The notes: generated from the letters alone by a model not told the origin. Shown: positions 54,545 through 63,773, counted from the first letter of the stretch. The stretch is 64,000 bases of DNA from Microbacterium esteraromaticum (GCF_900163815.1 NZ_FUKO01000033.1:158514-222513), one strand, 5' to 3'. Translations and numbers: made by a program.

Positions 54545-56062
54545 ATGACTGCCGTCACCCCCACCCGCGACTCCGCGTCGCGTTACCGCATCGAACCCAC
54601 GGTCATGCAGGCGCTGCGCAGCCCGCGCCTACTCACCCGGGAAGTCCTCGCCGGCCTCGTCGTCGCACTTGCCCTGATTCCTGAGGCGATCGCGTTCTCG
54701 ATCATCGCGGGCGTCGACCCCCGTGTCGGTCTGTTCTCATCCTTCATCATGGCCGTCGCGATCGCCTTCCTCGGTGGTCGCCCCGCCATGATCACCGCGG
54801 CCACCGGAGCGATCGCGCTCGTCATCGCGCCCGTCGCTCGTGAGTACGGCATGGACTACTTCATAGCCACGGTCCTGCTCGGCGGACTCATCCAGATCGT
54901 CCTCGCGTTGCTCGGTGTCGCCAAGCTGATGCGCTTCATCCCGCGGTCGGTGATGGTCGGATTCGTGAACGCCCTGGCGATCTTGATCTTCACTTCGCAG
55001 TTCCCTCAGCTCATCGGCGTTCCCTGGTTGGTCTACCCGCTCGTCGCGGTCGGCCTGCTGGTGATGTATCTGATACCGCGGATCACGAAGGTGATCCCGG
55101 CACCACTCGTCGCGATCGTGCTGCTCACCGCGGCAGTCGTGGTCTTCGCCTGGAACGTGCCGAACGTCGGCGATCAGGGAGAACTCCCCGAGAGCTTGCC
55201 AGCGCTGTTCATTCCGAATGTGCCGCTTACCTTCGAGACGCTGCAGATCATCGCTCCCTACGCGCTGGCGATGGCAGTGGTCGGCCTGCTCGAGTCGCTC
55301 ATGACCGCGAAGCTCGTCGACGACATCACCGACACCCACTCCCGCAAGACCCGCGAAGCCCTCGGTCAGGGAGCTGCGAACGTCCTCTCCGGCGCGTTCG
55401 GCGGCATGGGTGGCTGCGCGATGATCGGCCAGACGATGATCAACGTCAAAGCCTCCGGTGCACGCACCCGGATCTCGACGTTCCTCGCCGGCGTCTTCCT
55501 GCTGGTCCTCGTGCTCGCGCTCGGTGACGTGGTGGCGATCATCCCCATGGCAGCGCTCGTCGCCGTGATGATCCTCGTCTCGATCGCGACCTTCGACTGG
55601 CACAGCATCCGCCTGAGCACGCTCAAGCGCATGCCGAAGAGCGAGACCGCCGTCATGCTCATCACCGTCATCGCCACAGTCTGGACCCACAACCTCGCCG
55701 TCGGAGTCATCCTCGGAGTCATCGCCGCGATGATCATGTTCGCCCGCCGCGTCGCCCACTTCGTCAGTGTCACCCGCACCCTCAGCGACAACGGCGCCAC
55801 AGCGCATTACGCCGTCGACGGAGAACTCTTCTTCGCCTCCAGCAACGACCTCACCACCCAGTTCGAGTACGCCGACGACCCCAACACCGTGATCATCGAC
55901 ATGAGCCGTTCACACGTCTGGGATGCCTCCACCGTCGCGGCCCTCGACGCCATCGTCACCAAGTACGAGAACCACGGAACCAACGTCACCATCGAAGGAC
56001 TCAACGACACCGCAGCAGCCTTCCACGGCCGCCTCACCGGCAACCTCGGCGCCGGGCACTGA
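54545..56062 (+). CDS. SulP-family anion transporter
   Basis: A 505-residue protein with about 10-12 transmembrane helices. [29 protein letters not shown] is the SulP signature region. A short C-terminal STAS domain (about 420-500; [28 protein letters not shown]) follows. SulP proteins carry sulfate, bicarbonate or other anions; this short-STAS type cannot be assigned more finely. GGAGGG lies before the ATG. Confidence 0.9.
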   Translation: MTAVTPTRDSASRYRIEPTVMQALRSPRLLTREVLAGLVVALALIPEAIAFSIIAGVDPRVGLFSSFIMAVAIAFLGGRPAMITAATGAIALVIAPVAREYGMDYFIATVLLGGLIQIVLALLGVAKLMRFIPRSVMVGFVNALAILIFTSQFPQLIGVPWLVYPLVAVGLLVMYLIPRITKVIPAPLVAIVLLTAAVVVFAWNVPNVGDQGELPESLPALFIPNVPLTFETLQIIAPYALAMAVVGLLESLMTAKLVDDITDTHSRKTREALGQGAANVLSGAFGGMGGCAMIGQTMINVKASGARTRISTFLAGVFLLVLVLALGDVVAIIPMAALVAVMILVSIATFDWHSIRLSTLKRMPKSETAVMLITVIATVWTHNLAVGVILGVIAAMIMFARRVAHFVSVTRTLSDNGATAHYAVDGELFFASSNDLTTQFEYADDPNTVIIDMSRSHVWDASTVAALDAIVTKYENHGTNVTIEGLNDTAAAFHGRLTGNLGAGH

Positions 56063-56079
56063 GTCCCGATTCACGCAGA

Positions 56080-56111
56080 GAGAAGGGGCGGCCTCAAGGC
56101 CGCTCCTTCTC
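56080..56111 (+). terminator. Terminator after SulP gene
   Basis: GAGAAGGGGCGGCC pairs with GGCCGCTCCTTCTC with one mismatch, across a short loop, 18 nt after the stop. It is followed by CCG then TTATCC. Confidence 0.8.
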
Positions 56112-56257
56112 CGTTATCCACTGAAGAGCCACTGATCCTCGGACCTCAAGCTCGGCATCGAGCGAGACTTGGTCCTCCAGCGCGCCGAAACTGTCTGTCG
56201 GAACCGGCTTCCGGTGCACGTTTGCGGCACCCCTCGCAGAGCAGAATACGAAACCAC

Positions 56258-56279
56258 GCCAGAAACGATCGTTTCCGGC
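56258..56279. repeat. GATC-centred palindrome, copy 3
   Basis: GCCAGAAACGA then TCGTTTCCGGC, pairing at 10 of 11 positions. It lies in the 264-nt gap between the SulP unit and the copper genes, where no gene is supported, so it may mark a module joint. Confidence 0.75.
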
Positions 56280-56327
56280 AGGCTCTCGGAGCACAAGCCA
56301 TGATCGATCGATTATCGCTACCAATCG

Positions 56328-56924
56328 TCATCCGTCGTCCGAGCACTGGCGGTCGGCTGCCCGTTCGAAGTCTGGAACGGGTCGGTCTTGCGCGTCCTCG
56401 GCCGTCAGCGCGAGGCCGTTGCTTTCGATGTCGGCGATGAGCCAGTCCATTTCGAGGATCTCCCGGCGCTGCGCTTCGCTGATTTCAACCGCAAGTTCGC
56501 AGACGCGGACATCCTGCAGCTGTGCTCGCTCGGATCGGGTGATCGCGAGCGAGTGATGCGGAATCATTGCGCGCATGTACGCGGTGTCGTCGACGGTGAT
56601 CTGGCTGCGGTCGAGGGCGATGCCTCCTCCGAGGAGGAGAACGCTGACGATGATGACCGCAATGTTCGCTTTCCTGTGCTTGTACATGTTGAGCATCCAG
56701 GCCAGCATGACCAGCCCCATGGCGCCGCCCATAGTGAGCGCCATGAAGACGCGGCTTTCGCTGAAGCGTATGTGCCCCCATTCCCACACTCCAGCGAACA
56801 TCGTCCAATACATCACGACCATGCCGGTGAGAATCATCGCCGCGAATCGCAAGTACATCGTCAGCGATCCGTGCTTTTTCGCCCCTGCTTGTCGTCCATT
56901 TGTTTCGTGCGCGTCCTTCGACAT
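56328..56924 (-). CDS. DUF305 membrane protein
   Basis: A 198-residue protein from ATG 56924. It has two or three transmembrane helices (about 26-110; MYLRFAAMILTGMVVMYWTMF, ANIAVIIVSVLLLGGG), then a periplasm-side DUF305 domain beginning AYMRAMIPHHSLAITRSERA. The PHHxxAI motif is the family hallmark. Such proteins cluster with copper-resistance genes; a metal-binding role of the His pair and Met residues is likely but unproven. Confidence 0.8.
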   Translation of the reverse strand: MSKDAHETNGRQAGAKKHGSLTMYLRFAAMILTGMVVMYWTMFAGVWEWGHIRFSESRVFMALTMGGAMGLVMLAWMLNMYKHRKANIAVIIVSVLLLGGGIALDRSQITVDDTAYMRAMIPHHSLAITRSERAQLQDVRVCELAVEISEAQRREILEMDWLIADIESNGLALTAEDAQDRPVPDFERAADRQCSDDG

Positions 56925-57079
56925 ATTCCTCACCTGTCGTCTCGGTTCGTTGCGCGGTAGCGCGATTGATGACGACGTGTGGGGTAAGAGCGCTCGCTAG
57001 TCTGCTTCGGCCTGGTCAACGGGCATCACTGGATTGATGCGGGTAGCGAAGAACTGCACGACGCCGTCGAGGTGGCTAT

Positions 57080-57481
57080 TCAGAGGGTTGCGAGGAGCGC
57101 GGCGCAGGCATCTTCGCATCGCCGGCAGGCCGCAGCACACACCGTGCAGTGTTCGTGCATCGTGTGCTTCTCGCACTCGTCGGCGCAGCTCGCGCATGCC
57201 GTGCGGCACGCTTCGAGGGTTGCGCGGGTGAGGTTGGCGTCGTACCCGGTGTGCCTGGACAGGATGCGTCCGGTGGTTTCGCAGAGGTCGGCGCAGTCCA
57301 CGTTCGTGCGGATGCACTTCGTCAGCTCGGCAACCATTTCCTCGCTCAGGCACGCGTCGGCGCATGCGGTGCATGATTGCGCGCACTCAACGCACGCCTC
57401 GATACACTCCACCAGCACCTTCCGGTCAGCCTGGCCAAGGTCCTTCGGGTAGGTGCGGAGCATTTCCGCCGCGACAGTCAT
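57080..57481 (-). CDS. Cysteine-rich four-helix copper-binding protein (Csp-like)
   Basis: A 133-residue protein from ATG 57481, helical, with about 17 cysteines in CxxxC-type spacing facing the bundle core (VECIEACVECAQSCTACADAC; ACRTACASCADECEKH; CTVCAAACRRCEDAC). This matches the four-helix-bundle copper-storage family DUF326/Csp3, which holds many Cu(I) ions in the cytosol. There is no signal peptide. A CsoR-like site lies 70 nt upstream (57550-57566). Confidence 0.9.
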   Translation of the reverse strand: MTVAAEMLRTYPKDLGQADRKVLVECIEACVECAQSCTACADACLSEEMVAELTKCIRTNVDCADLCETTGRILSRHTGYDANLTRATLEACRTACASCADECEKHTMHEHCTVCAAACRRCEDACAALLATL

Positions 57482-57549
57482 AGTGGCTCCTCTCGTCATT
57501 GTGGAGTCTTTAAACTACGACCGCACCTCGCTCCCGGGGACCCCGTTGA

Positions 57550-57566
57550 ATACCCCGGGAGGGCAT
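57550..57566. promoter_or_regulatory. Imperfect CsoR-like operator
   Basis: ATACCCCGGGAGGGCAT matches the perfect island operator at 60303-60319 at 13 of 17 positions. It lies upstream of the copper-storage gene (minus strand), suggesting shared control by the CsoR-family repressor. Confidence 0.5.
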
Positions 57567-57615
57567 GGTAGTTCGGCGGCAGATCATCGTCGCAGCGATT
57601 ACTGTGCGGTGACGA

Positions 57616-57930
57616 TTATTCCGTTTCTGCAGCGTGACTGGGTGGAGCTCGAAGGATCAGAGCCAGGGCGACAATGACCATGATTACGGCGATGTCAAAG
57701 CTGGCGATCGTGTACGTCCACCAAGCGACGTCGGTCGATTGGGCATCACTGATCAGATGCGCGAGCGCGAGGGCTGGACCGCAGATCAAGAGCATATATC
57801 CAAGACGCACGAGCCTTCGATGCGTCCGCTCCGCGGGACTGCGAGGCGAAGGCGCGCCGGGTGAGGACGAGTGCACGGCCGTCAGATGGTGCATCGAGTC
57901 GAAGGGGGATCTGGAGCCGGTGGGGGTCAT
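57616..57930 (-). CDS. Small membrane protein
   Basis: A 104-residue protein with an N-terminal Ser/Pro-rich cytosolic part and two transmembrane helices (about 43-62, YMLLICGPALALAHLIS; and about 70-95, WWTYTIASFDIAVIMVIVAL). It is unrecognised. Its ATG overlaps the stop of the 37-residue gene upstream (TGATG), so the two are coupled. Confidence 0.6.
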   Translation of the reverse strand: MTPTGSRSPFDSMHHLTAVHSSSPGAPSPRSPAERTHRRLVRLGYMLLICGPALALAHLISDAQSTDVAWWTYTIASFDIAVIMVIVALALILRAPPSHAAETE

Positions 57931-58043
57931 CAGAAGATCGCTCCAATGGCGAGAAAACTAGCAGCGGCGAGGAGAGCAACGGCGACCGTCGCCACGATGA
58001 CGAACAACACGAGGTTCCGAAAGGGGTTCTTGGGCGCTTTCAC
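57930..58043 (-). CDS. 37-residue single-helix membrane peptide
   Basis: It starts at GTG 58043 and encodes a short basic N terminus (MKAPKNPFRN) and one hydrophobic helix (LVLFVIVATVAVALLAAASF) ending in GAIF. The overlap TGATG with the next gene supports translation. Tiny single-helix proteins often modulate transporters; here it may assist the neighbouring membrane protein. Confidence 0.5.
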   Translation of the reverse strand: MKAPKNPFRNLVLFVIVATVAVALLAAASFLAIGAIF

Positions 58044-58077
58044 GAGGAATCCTTGGGCACAGGTCTTTGCGCCCGCG

Positions 58078-58917
58078 TTATTGGGCGGGACTCAGCACAG
58101 TGGTGCTGTCCGGTGAGACTTCAACGATGCCCCGGTCATCGACGAGGATGACGCGGTCGTCGATGACCGTGAGGGCTTGAACGGCGCCTTGGAGGGATTC
58201 GAGCTGATGCCAGGTTCCATTTTCATCCTCTGTCCACAGGACGCCATCGGTGCCTGCGCCGAGAAGAGTGCCATCGGTGCGAGCCTCCAGCGCGTAGAGC
58301 ACAGGTGTTCCGTCGACTGGAGTGAATGTGTTACCGCCGTCGCTGCTGAAGAGAACGCCTTCTTCGGCTGCAGCGTACAAACCGGATTCGGTGACCGCGA
58401 GATCAGCGGCGCCGAGGGACGCACGCTCCGTCCAGTTGTTTCCCTCGTCTGTGCTGGTGAGCAGGTTCACTTGGCTAGAGGGGACGCCGTAGAGGGTGCC
58501 GTCCGGGGCCGCGGTGAGGATGTGGAAGTCGGTGGTTCCGTTGAGAGCAATAGGCGACCAAGTGTTCCCGTAGTCGTCGCTGCGGATGATGCCGAGGTTG
58601 GGCGATCCGAGTTCGGCCGGGGTCTTTTCGCCGGGATGCCCGGAGGCGAACAGCGCGTCTCCCGAGACCGTGAATCCCATGGCGTCGAAGGCGTGACCGC
58701 CGATCGGGCCGGAGATATCCCCATCTGGTGTGAGAGTGAAGATTCCGTTGTGCGTGGCCACCAGCAGATCATCGCCCCGGGGATCTTGGGCGATGCCGTG
58801 GATGTGGTCGATGCGGGGAGCTGAGTCCGGGTTGCCGAGCGGTGTCGCGGTGCATCCGGTGGCGACAGCCGCCAGGACGGTCACAGTGACGGTTGCGAGA
58901 AGGAGTGAGCGTTTCAT
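58078..58917 (-). CDS. Secreted beta-propeller lipoprotein (F510_1955-like)
   Basis: A 279-residue protein from ATG 58917. The signal peptide ends VATGC (lipobox). The rest is a BNR/sortilin-like beta-propeller with repeated blades such as SDDYGNTWSPI, STDEGNNWTERA and SSDGGNTFTPV. Related proteins occur beside DUF305 and copper ATPases in actinobacteria; the annotation as glycosyl hydrolase is by fold only, and no activity is implied. Confidence 0.75.
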   Translation of the reverse strand: MKRSLLLATVTVTVLAAVATGCTATPLGNPDSAPRIDHIHGIAQDPRGDDLLVATHNGIFTLTPDGDISGPIGGHAFDAMGFTVSGDALFASGHPGEKTPAELGSPNLGIIRSDDYGNTWSPIALNGTTDFHILTAAPDGTLYGVPSSQVNLLTSTDEGNNWTERASLGAADLAVTESGLYAAAEEGVLFSSDGGNTFTPVDGTPVLYALEARTDGTLLGAGTDGVLWTEDENGTWHQLESLQGAVQALTVIDDRVILVDDRGIVEVSPDSTTVLSPAQ

Positions 58918-59021
58918 GATGGTTTCCGTTAGTGGCCTCAAGCGGGCCTGGCTTCACGACGCGCAACAAGAGCACGCCGACGTCTGACTGCTGCCGCAAT
59001 GGGGCAGCACGGATGACAGGT

Positions 59022-59054
59022 CCGGGCGGGACGATCGGATACCGGCCCGCCCGG
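59022..59054 (-). terminator. Terminator after DUF305 lipoprotein gene
   Basis: CCGGGCGGG (59022-59030) pairs perfectly with CCCGCCCGG (59046-59054) around a 15-nt loop, 8 nt after the minus-strand stop at 59062. Confidence 0.75.
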
Positions 59055-59061
59055 AGGATTC

Positions 59062-59670
59062 CTACAGCTGGCCGAGGAGTTCCTGCATCGTGGCGATCTC
59101 CGCCGTCTGGTCGTCGATCACCTGTTGCGCGAGCTCGAGGACGTCCGGGTTCTGCGCATCATCAAGCGCCGTCTGCGCCATGTCGACGGCACCTTCGTGG
59201 TGCACGATCATCTGCTCCAGGAACAGGCTGTTCGCCTCGACAGCATCCGCGCTCTCCAACATGGTCATGTCCTCTTCGGACATCATGCTGTCGTCACCGC
59301 CCATCGAACCGTGATCCATGCCTCCCATGGAGTCGGGGTCGTACTCCACACCCCAGTCTTCGAGCCATCCGAGCATCTTGTCGATCTCGGGGCCCTGCGC
59401 CGCCTTGATCTGCTCGGCAAGTTCCACCACGCGTGCGTCGGCACCGTCTTTAGCTAGCAGCATGTCGGCCATCTCGATCGCCTGCTCGTGATGAGGGATC
59501 ATCATCGTGACGAACATCTCGTCAGCCTCGTTCGCTGCCGAAGTCGACGACGACTGAGACGGGGAGGTGGATTCGCTGGACGGTGCCGTGCTGTTGTCAG
59601 CGCAGCCGGTGAGAACCAGTGCAAGGGTCAGTACACCCGTACTGACAGCAACGGGAATCTTCTTATTCAT
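59062..59670 (-). CDS. DUF305 lipoprotein
   Basis: A 202-residue protein from ATG 59670. The lipobox is LVLTGC, followed by a Ser/Thr-rich linker. The DUF305 domain holds two PHH/VHH motifs (VTMMIPHHEQAIEMADMLL and LEQMIVHHEGAVDMAQTAL) separated by a Met/His/Asp-rich stretch (MGGMDHGSMGGDDSMM). Such Met/His clusters bind Cu(I)/Cu(II). It probably binds copper outside the membrane. It is the second DUF305 protein of the island. Confidence 0.85.
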   Translation of the reverse strand: MNKKIPVAVSTGVLTLALVLTGCADNSTAPSSESTSPSQSSSTSAANEADEMFVTMMIPHHEQAIEMADMLLAKDGADARVVELAEQIKAAQGPEIDKMLGWLEDWGVEYDPDSMGGMDHGSMGGDDSMMSEEDMTMLESADAVEANSLFLEQMIVHHEGAVDMAQTALDDAQNPDVLELAQQVIDDQTAEIATMQELLGQL

Positions 59671-59761
59671 GGTTGTTCCTTCGATACGTCGTGTGAGGGT
59701 TCGCAAATGATGGCGCCAGACGGCGCCAGGAATCCGACCCATCAGGGTCGGCGGCGATTAC

Positions 59762-60205
59762 TCAGGTGCGACTTATCGAAAGGAACGTCAGCGAGGGTGC
59801 CCGGGGAAGGATCCCGATCGCTTCCCCCCTCACCAGGCTTACAGCACGGTGAGGGGGCAGCCGGTGACGCTGAATCAATATCGGAGGGAGGAGGAGAAGC
59901 AGACCGGCAAGCAACGCCAGCACGCACGCAATCAGCATCTCGTTGTGACCCTGCCCATGTCCGGTGTTCACATGACACGCACCCTCACACGCGGTGGACT
60001 CGCTCGCGACGGTTGACGCCGCTACGGTGGCGTGCTCCTCCCCGGCTGCGGAGTGGGTGAGTCCGACGGATCCGTGTCCCGCAGGTTCGGAGGTGAAGGT
60101 GTGCATCGCCAGCAAGCCGACGATAACCATCAGCGTGGCCCCGCCGAGCATCAACAACGCGCGCAACGACAACTGCGGACGTGCGCCACGAACTGCGACG
60201 TGCAT
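59762..60205 (-). CDS. DUF6153-type membrane protein
   Basis: A 147-residue protein from ATG 60205. One transmembrane helix (about 15-38, ALLMLGGATLMVIVGLLAMH) is followed by an external His/Cys-rich segment (TACEGACHVNTGHGQGHNEM), a second helix (LIACVLALLAGLLLLLPP) and a tail. This layout is common next to actinobacterial copper genes; the His/Cys segment may bind metal. It is divergent from the YHS-ATPase-csoR unit. Confidence 0.65.
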   Translation of the reverse strand: MHVAVRGARPQLSLRALLMLGGATLMVIVGLLAMHTFTSEPAGHGSVGLTHSAAGEEHATVAASTVASESTACEGACHVNTGHGQGHNEMLIACVLALLAGLLLLLPPILIQRHRLPPHRAVSLVRGEAIGILPRAPSLTFLSISRT

Positions 60206-60302
60206 ACTCGGCCTCCTCCATTCCGTGCAGGATGCTAACACCACGATCTATGCGGCCGCCCGCCCTGATCCTTCAGCGCCGCCATGTATATCCTAGTGCG
60301 GA

Positions 60303-60319
60303 ATACCCCCAGGGGGTAT
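60303..60319. promoter_or_regulatory. CsoR-type copper operator
   Basis: ATACCCCCAGGGGGTAT is a perfect 8-1-8 palindrome of the GC-tract type bound by CsoR repressors. It lies between the divergent genes 60205 and 60375, and should control the YHS, ATPase and csoR genes, possibly both directions. Confidence 0.88.
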
Positions 60320-60374
60320 ATCGTTAGGCATACCGACGCCGCACTCCGGTGTTTGAGAGAAAGAGGAACAAAAC

Positions 60375-60635
60375 ATGTCAGACTCCACTGGATCCTGCTG
60401 CAGCCGCAACAGCCACGGTTCCGTCGACGCCGAAGGACGCAAGGATCTCCTCACCCCGCCCGCGGAAGATCTCGCCGAATGTCCTGTGATGGTAGGCAGC
60501 ACCGTCATCAAGGCGGATGCAGAAGCTGCTGGCCTGTACCGCGATTACGACGGCACCCGGTACTACTTCTGCTGCGCTGGATGCGGGCCCGCGTTCGACG
60601 CCGACCCGGCTAAGTACGCCACCGCTGCTGCCTGA
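60375..60635 (+). CDS. YHS-domain metal-binding protein
   Basis: An 86-residue protein. An N-terminal SCCSRN segment precedes a YHS domain (AECPVMVGSTVIKADAEAAGLYRDYDGTRYYFCCAGCGPAFDADPAKY). YHS/TRASH domains bind Cu or Ag through cysteines and often feed P-type ATPases. It is 71 nt upstream of the ATPase and shares its promoter. Confidence 0.85.
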   Translation: MSDSTGSCCSRNSHGSVDAEGRKDLLTPPAEDLAECPVMVGSTVIKADAEAAGLYRDYDGTRYYFCCAGCGPAFDADPAKYATAAA

Positions 60636-60706
60636 CACCGTTTCACGGTGCGGGGCACGCCAGACAAGTCAGCCCCACGGTTCTCAATTCCGAGGAGGAT
60701 AGGCCC

Positions 60707-62917
60707 ATGAGCCACTCGCGTAACGACGGCGCGGAGCACACCCACGCCCACCACGACCACGCGGCGTCGACCCCCGCAGTGACGACCGAAACTGACCACG
60801 ATGCGCACGCGGGACATCAAGCAATGGCGCATGCACCGCAGTCAGACGCGGCCGCGCACAGTCATAGAGACCACGGAAGCGACAACGCGCCCTCCGGTCA
60901 CAACACCCACGCTGGACACGGCGGTCATGCAGGCCATGGCGACCACGTCGGGCAGTTCCGTCGCCTGTTCTGGATCATGCTCGTCCTCGCCGTCCCCACG
61001 GTCGCGTTGTCGGGCATGTTCTCGATGATCCTCGGCTACACCCTCCCCGATATTCCGGGTCTGTCCTGGGTATCCCCGGTGCTGGGCACTGTCATGTACG
61101 CGTGGGGTGGAAAGCCGTTCCTCGTCGGTGCAGTCAGCGAGCTCCGCGCTCGCAAGCCCGGCATGATGCTGCTCATTGGCCTCGCGATCACCGTCGCGTT
61201 CGCCGCCTCCTGGGGCGCGACGCTCGGCGTGCTCCATCACGAACTCGACTTCTGGTGGGAGCTCGCCCTCCTCATCGTCATCATGCTTCTCGGGCACTGG
61301 ATCGAGATGCGCTCCCTCGCCCAGACGACTTCCGCCCTGGACTCACTCGCCGCTCTTCTCCCCGATGAGGCAGAGCGCGTCGAGAATGACCAGGTCGTCA
61401 CGGTCTCACCGACCGATCTCGTCGTCGGCGACGTCGTCATCGTACGGCCGGGTGGCAGCGTCCCCGCCGACGGGCGCATCGTCGACGGACGGGCCTCGAT
61501 GGACGAGTCCATGGTCACGGGCGAGTCCCGCACCGTGGAACGCGGCAGCGGCGACCACGTCACAGCCGGCACCGTTGCCACCGATTCCGGGCTTCGCGTC
61601 GAGATCACCGCGACCGGCGACGACACGACCCTCGCCGGCATCCAACGTCTCGTCACCCAAGCGCAAAGCTCCTCGTCCCGCGCACAGCGGCTCGCGGACA
61701 CCGCCGCCGGATGGCTGTTCTGGTTCGCCCTGGGTGCTGCGGCGATCACCGCGATCGTCTGGACGTTGGTCGGCTTGCCTGACGCGGCTGTCATCCGCAC
61801 CATCACCGTCCTCGTCATCGCCTGCCCGCACGCGCTGGGCCTGGCCATCCCGCTGGTCGTCTCAATCGCCACCGAACGCGCCGCCCGGGGCGGCGTTCTC
61901 GTCAAAGACCGGCTCGCGCTCGAAAGCATGCGCACCATCGACACGGTCCTGTTCGACAAGACCGGCACCCTCACCAAGGGCGAGCCCGTCGTCTCCGAGA
62001 TTTCCGTCGTCGACGGCACCGACCCCGACCAGATCCTCGCACTGGCCGCCGCCGCAGAAACTGATAGTGAGCACCCGCTCGCGAAGGCCATCGTGCGCGC
62101 AGCCGCCGACAAGCAGCTCACCATCCCGCGCAACGGCGACTTCACTTCCTCGCCCGCTGTGGGCGTCACAGCGACCGTCGACGGGAAGATCATCCGAGTC
62201 GGTGGACCGCACCTGCTCACCGAGGAGAACGCCGACGAGCTCCCGGTCGCCGATCAGTGGCGGACGGATGGCGCGATCATCCTGCACGTCATCCAGGACG
62301 GCCGCGTCGTCGGCGCGTTGAAACTCGCCGACGAGGTGCGCTCGGAATCCCGGGAAGCCGTCGACGCCCTCCACGCACTCGACGTGCAAGTGGTGATGAT
62401 TACCGGCGACGCGGAAGCCGTGGCGCAGGCCGTCGCCCAAGACCTCGGCATCGACCGCGTCTTCGCCGGAGTACGCCCGGAGGACAAGGCCGCCAAGGTC
62501 CAACAACTCCAGAACGAGGGCCGTAAGGTCGCAATGGTCGGCGACGGCGTCAACGACGCCCCTGCCCTCGCGCAGGCCGACGTTGGGCTGGCGATCGGTG
62601 CGGGCACAGATGTCGCGATCGCCTCTGCTGGTGTCATCCTCGCAAGCGACGACCCCCGCTCGGTACTCTCCGTGATCGAACTGTCACGGGCTTCGTACCG
62701 GAAGATGAAGCAGAATCTCTGGTGGGCTGCCGGATACAACATCATCTCCGTCCCTCTCGCCGCCGGCGTCCTCGCCCCCATCGGATTCGTGCTCCCGATG
62801 TCGGTCGGAGCGATCCTCATGTCACTATCCACCATCGTCGTCGCCCTCAACGCACAACTGCTGCGCCGACTCGACCTCCGCCCCGACACCACGACCCGCG
62901 TCATCCTGAACCGCTGA
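60707..62917 (+). CDS. copB: Copper P1B-type ATPase (CopB-like, CPH motif)
   Basis: A 736-residue pump. The first 85 residues are extremely His-rich (HTHAHHDH, HAGHGGHAGHGDH), with no CxxC domain. Eight transmembrane helices follow. IACPHALG in helix 6 is the CPH motif of the P1B-3/CopB type, and the phosphorylation site is FDKTGT. TGES and GDGVNDAPAL are present. CopB pumps export Cu(I)/Cu(II) or Ag. GAGGAGG precedes the ATG. Confidence 0.93.
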   Translation: MSHSRNDGAEHTHAHHDHAASTPAVTTETDHDAHAGHQAMAHAPQSDAAAHSHRDHGSDNAPSGHNTHAGHGGHAGHGDHVGQFRRLFWIMLVLAVPTVALSGMFSMILGYTLPDIPGLSWVSPVLGTVMYAWGGKPFLVGAVSELRARKPGMMLLIGLAITVAFAASWGATLGVLHHELDFWWELALLIVIMLLGHWIEMRSLAQTTSALDSLAALLPDEAERVENDQVVTVSPTDLVVGDVVIVRPGGSVPADGRIVDGRASMDESMVTGESRTVERGSGDHVTAGTVATDSGLRVEITATGDDTTLAGIQRLVTQAQSSSSRAQRLADTAAGWLFWFALGAAAITAIVWTLVGLPDAAVIRTITVLVIACPHALGLAIPLVVSIATERAARGGVLVKDRLALESMRTIDTVLFDKTGTLTKGEPVVSEISVVDGTDPDQILALAAAAETDSEHPLAKAIVRAAADKQLTIPRNGDFTSSPAVGVTATVDGKIIRVGGPHLLTEENADELPVADQWRTDGAIILHVIQDGRVVGALKLADEVRSESREAVDALHALDVQVVMITGDAEAVAQAVAQDLGIDRVFAGVRPEDKAAKVQQLQNEGRKVAMVGDGVNDAPALAQADVGLAIGAGTDVAIASAGVILASDDPRSVLSVIELSRASYRKMKQNLWWAAGYNIISVPLAAGVLAPIGFVLPMSVGAILMSLSTIVVALNAQLLRRLDLRPDTTTRVILNR

Positions 62918-62938
62918 CCACAACCGCCGGAGATCCAG

Positions 62939-63259
62939 ATGGCTGATACCACCGTCCCTACAACGTCCTGCAACCACACAGGGCACGGGTACATCACGGA
63001 CAAAGCCCGCTACCTTGCTCGCCTCAAGCGCATCGAAGGACAATCACGCGGCATCCACCGCATGGTCGAGGACGAGAAGTACTGCATTGACATCCTCACT
63101 CAGATCTCCGCACTGACCAGCGCCCTGCAGAGCGTTGCCGTCGGGCTCCTCGAAGACCACCTGCGCCACTGTGTGGCAGATGCAGCTCGCGCCGGCAGCG
63201 ACATCGCCGAAGAGAAGGTCCGGGAAGCGTCTCAGGCGATCGCCCGCCTCGTTCGCTGA
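62939..63259 (+). CDS. csoR: CsoR-family copper-sensing repressor
   Basis: A 106-residue helical protein with the CsoR ligand set Cys49 (KYCIDI), His74 and Cys78 (DHLRHC). The N terminus adds CNHTGHG, which could bind extra metal. Copper binding releases CsoR from GC-tract palindromes such as the one at 60303. It lies 21 nt after copB, so it is autoregulated. Confidence 0.92.
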   Translation: MADTTVPTTSCNHTGHGYITDKARYLARLKRIEGQSRGIHRMVEDEKYCIDILTQISALTSALQSVAVGLLEDHLRHCVADAARAGSDIAEEKVREASQAIARLVR

Positions 63260-63360
63260 CTCGCGGCAGATTCGAAAGTGCCCGGACCGGTGAAGCGCAA
63301 GCAGTTCGATTCCTCGTGCGCATGTACTCGCGCCAGCTGTGTCGGCCTGCATGCGACGCG

Positions 63361-63609
63361 TCACCGCCCCCGCTCGACCTCTTCTTCCAGCTCGTGTCGG
63401 TTTAGTCGGGTCGGCGAGAACTGCCGGATGTCGACGAGCGCCGGCCGACGTGCAGGGTTCGTGTCGTCACTGAGCCACGTGACGACATCCGCCGTCGTCT
63501 CGTCGACGTTGGCACCACCAATCCATACGGGCTCGTCCGCGTCACTGTCGACCGGGATGATGACCACGGCATTCGAGTGCTCGCATGCGTCCAGGCACCG
63601 CGAAACCAC
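63361..63609 (-). pseudogene. Truncated (2Fe-2S) ferredoxin-like gene
   Basis: The frame VSRCLDACEHSNAVVIIPV...PVWIGGANVDETTADVVTWL matches the C-terminal part of small (2Fe-2S) ferredoxin-domain proteins. The N-terminal cysteine region is absent. Just upstream, another frame reads VAELGELE, the expected preceding segment, so there is at least one frameshift near 63610-63615. Confidence 0.6.
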
Positions 63610-63712
63610 TACTCGAGCTCACCCAGCTCAGCGACTTGACCGACGCCCTCGATGAGGCGACAGGCCGCTAACGCCGAGGGTCGAATCCCCCCGGCTCTCG
63701 CCGAATACGCCT

Positions 63713-63731
63713 GCCGAAAGATCGTTACGGC
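63713..63731. repeat. GATC-centred palindrome, short copy 4
   Basis: GCCGAAAGATCGTTACGGC is a 19-nt shortened version of the copy at 63774. Confidence 0.55.
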
Positions 63732-63773
63732 GCACGTTTCTGGAAGCCGAATCCCGGATTCGTGAGCTAGATA

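Noticed and set aside
63675..63700. tRNA 3' end at the right island border (GGGTCGAATCCCC)
   Set aside because: There is no matching acceptor or anticodon arm; only a T-arm-like word remains.
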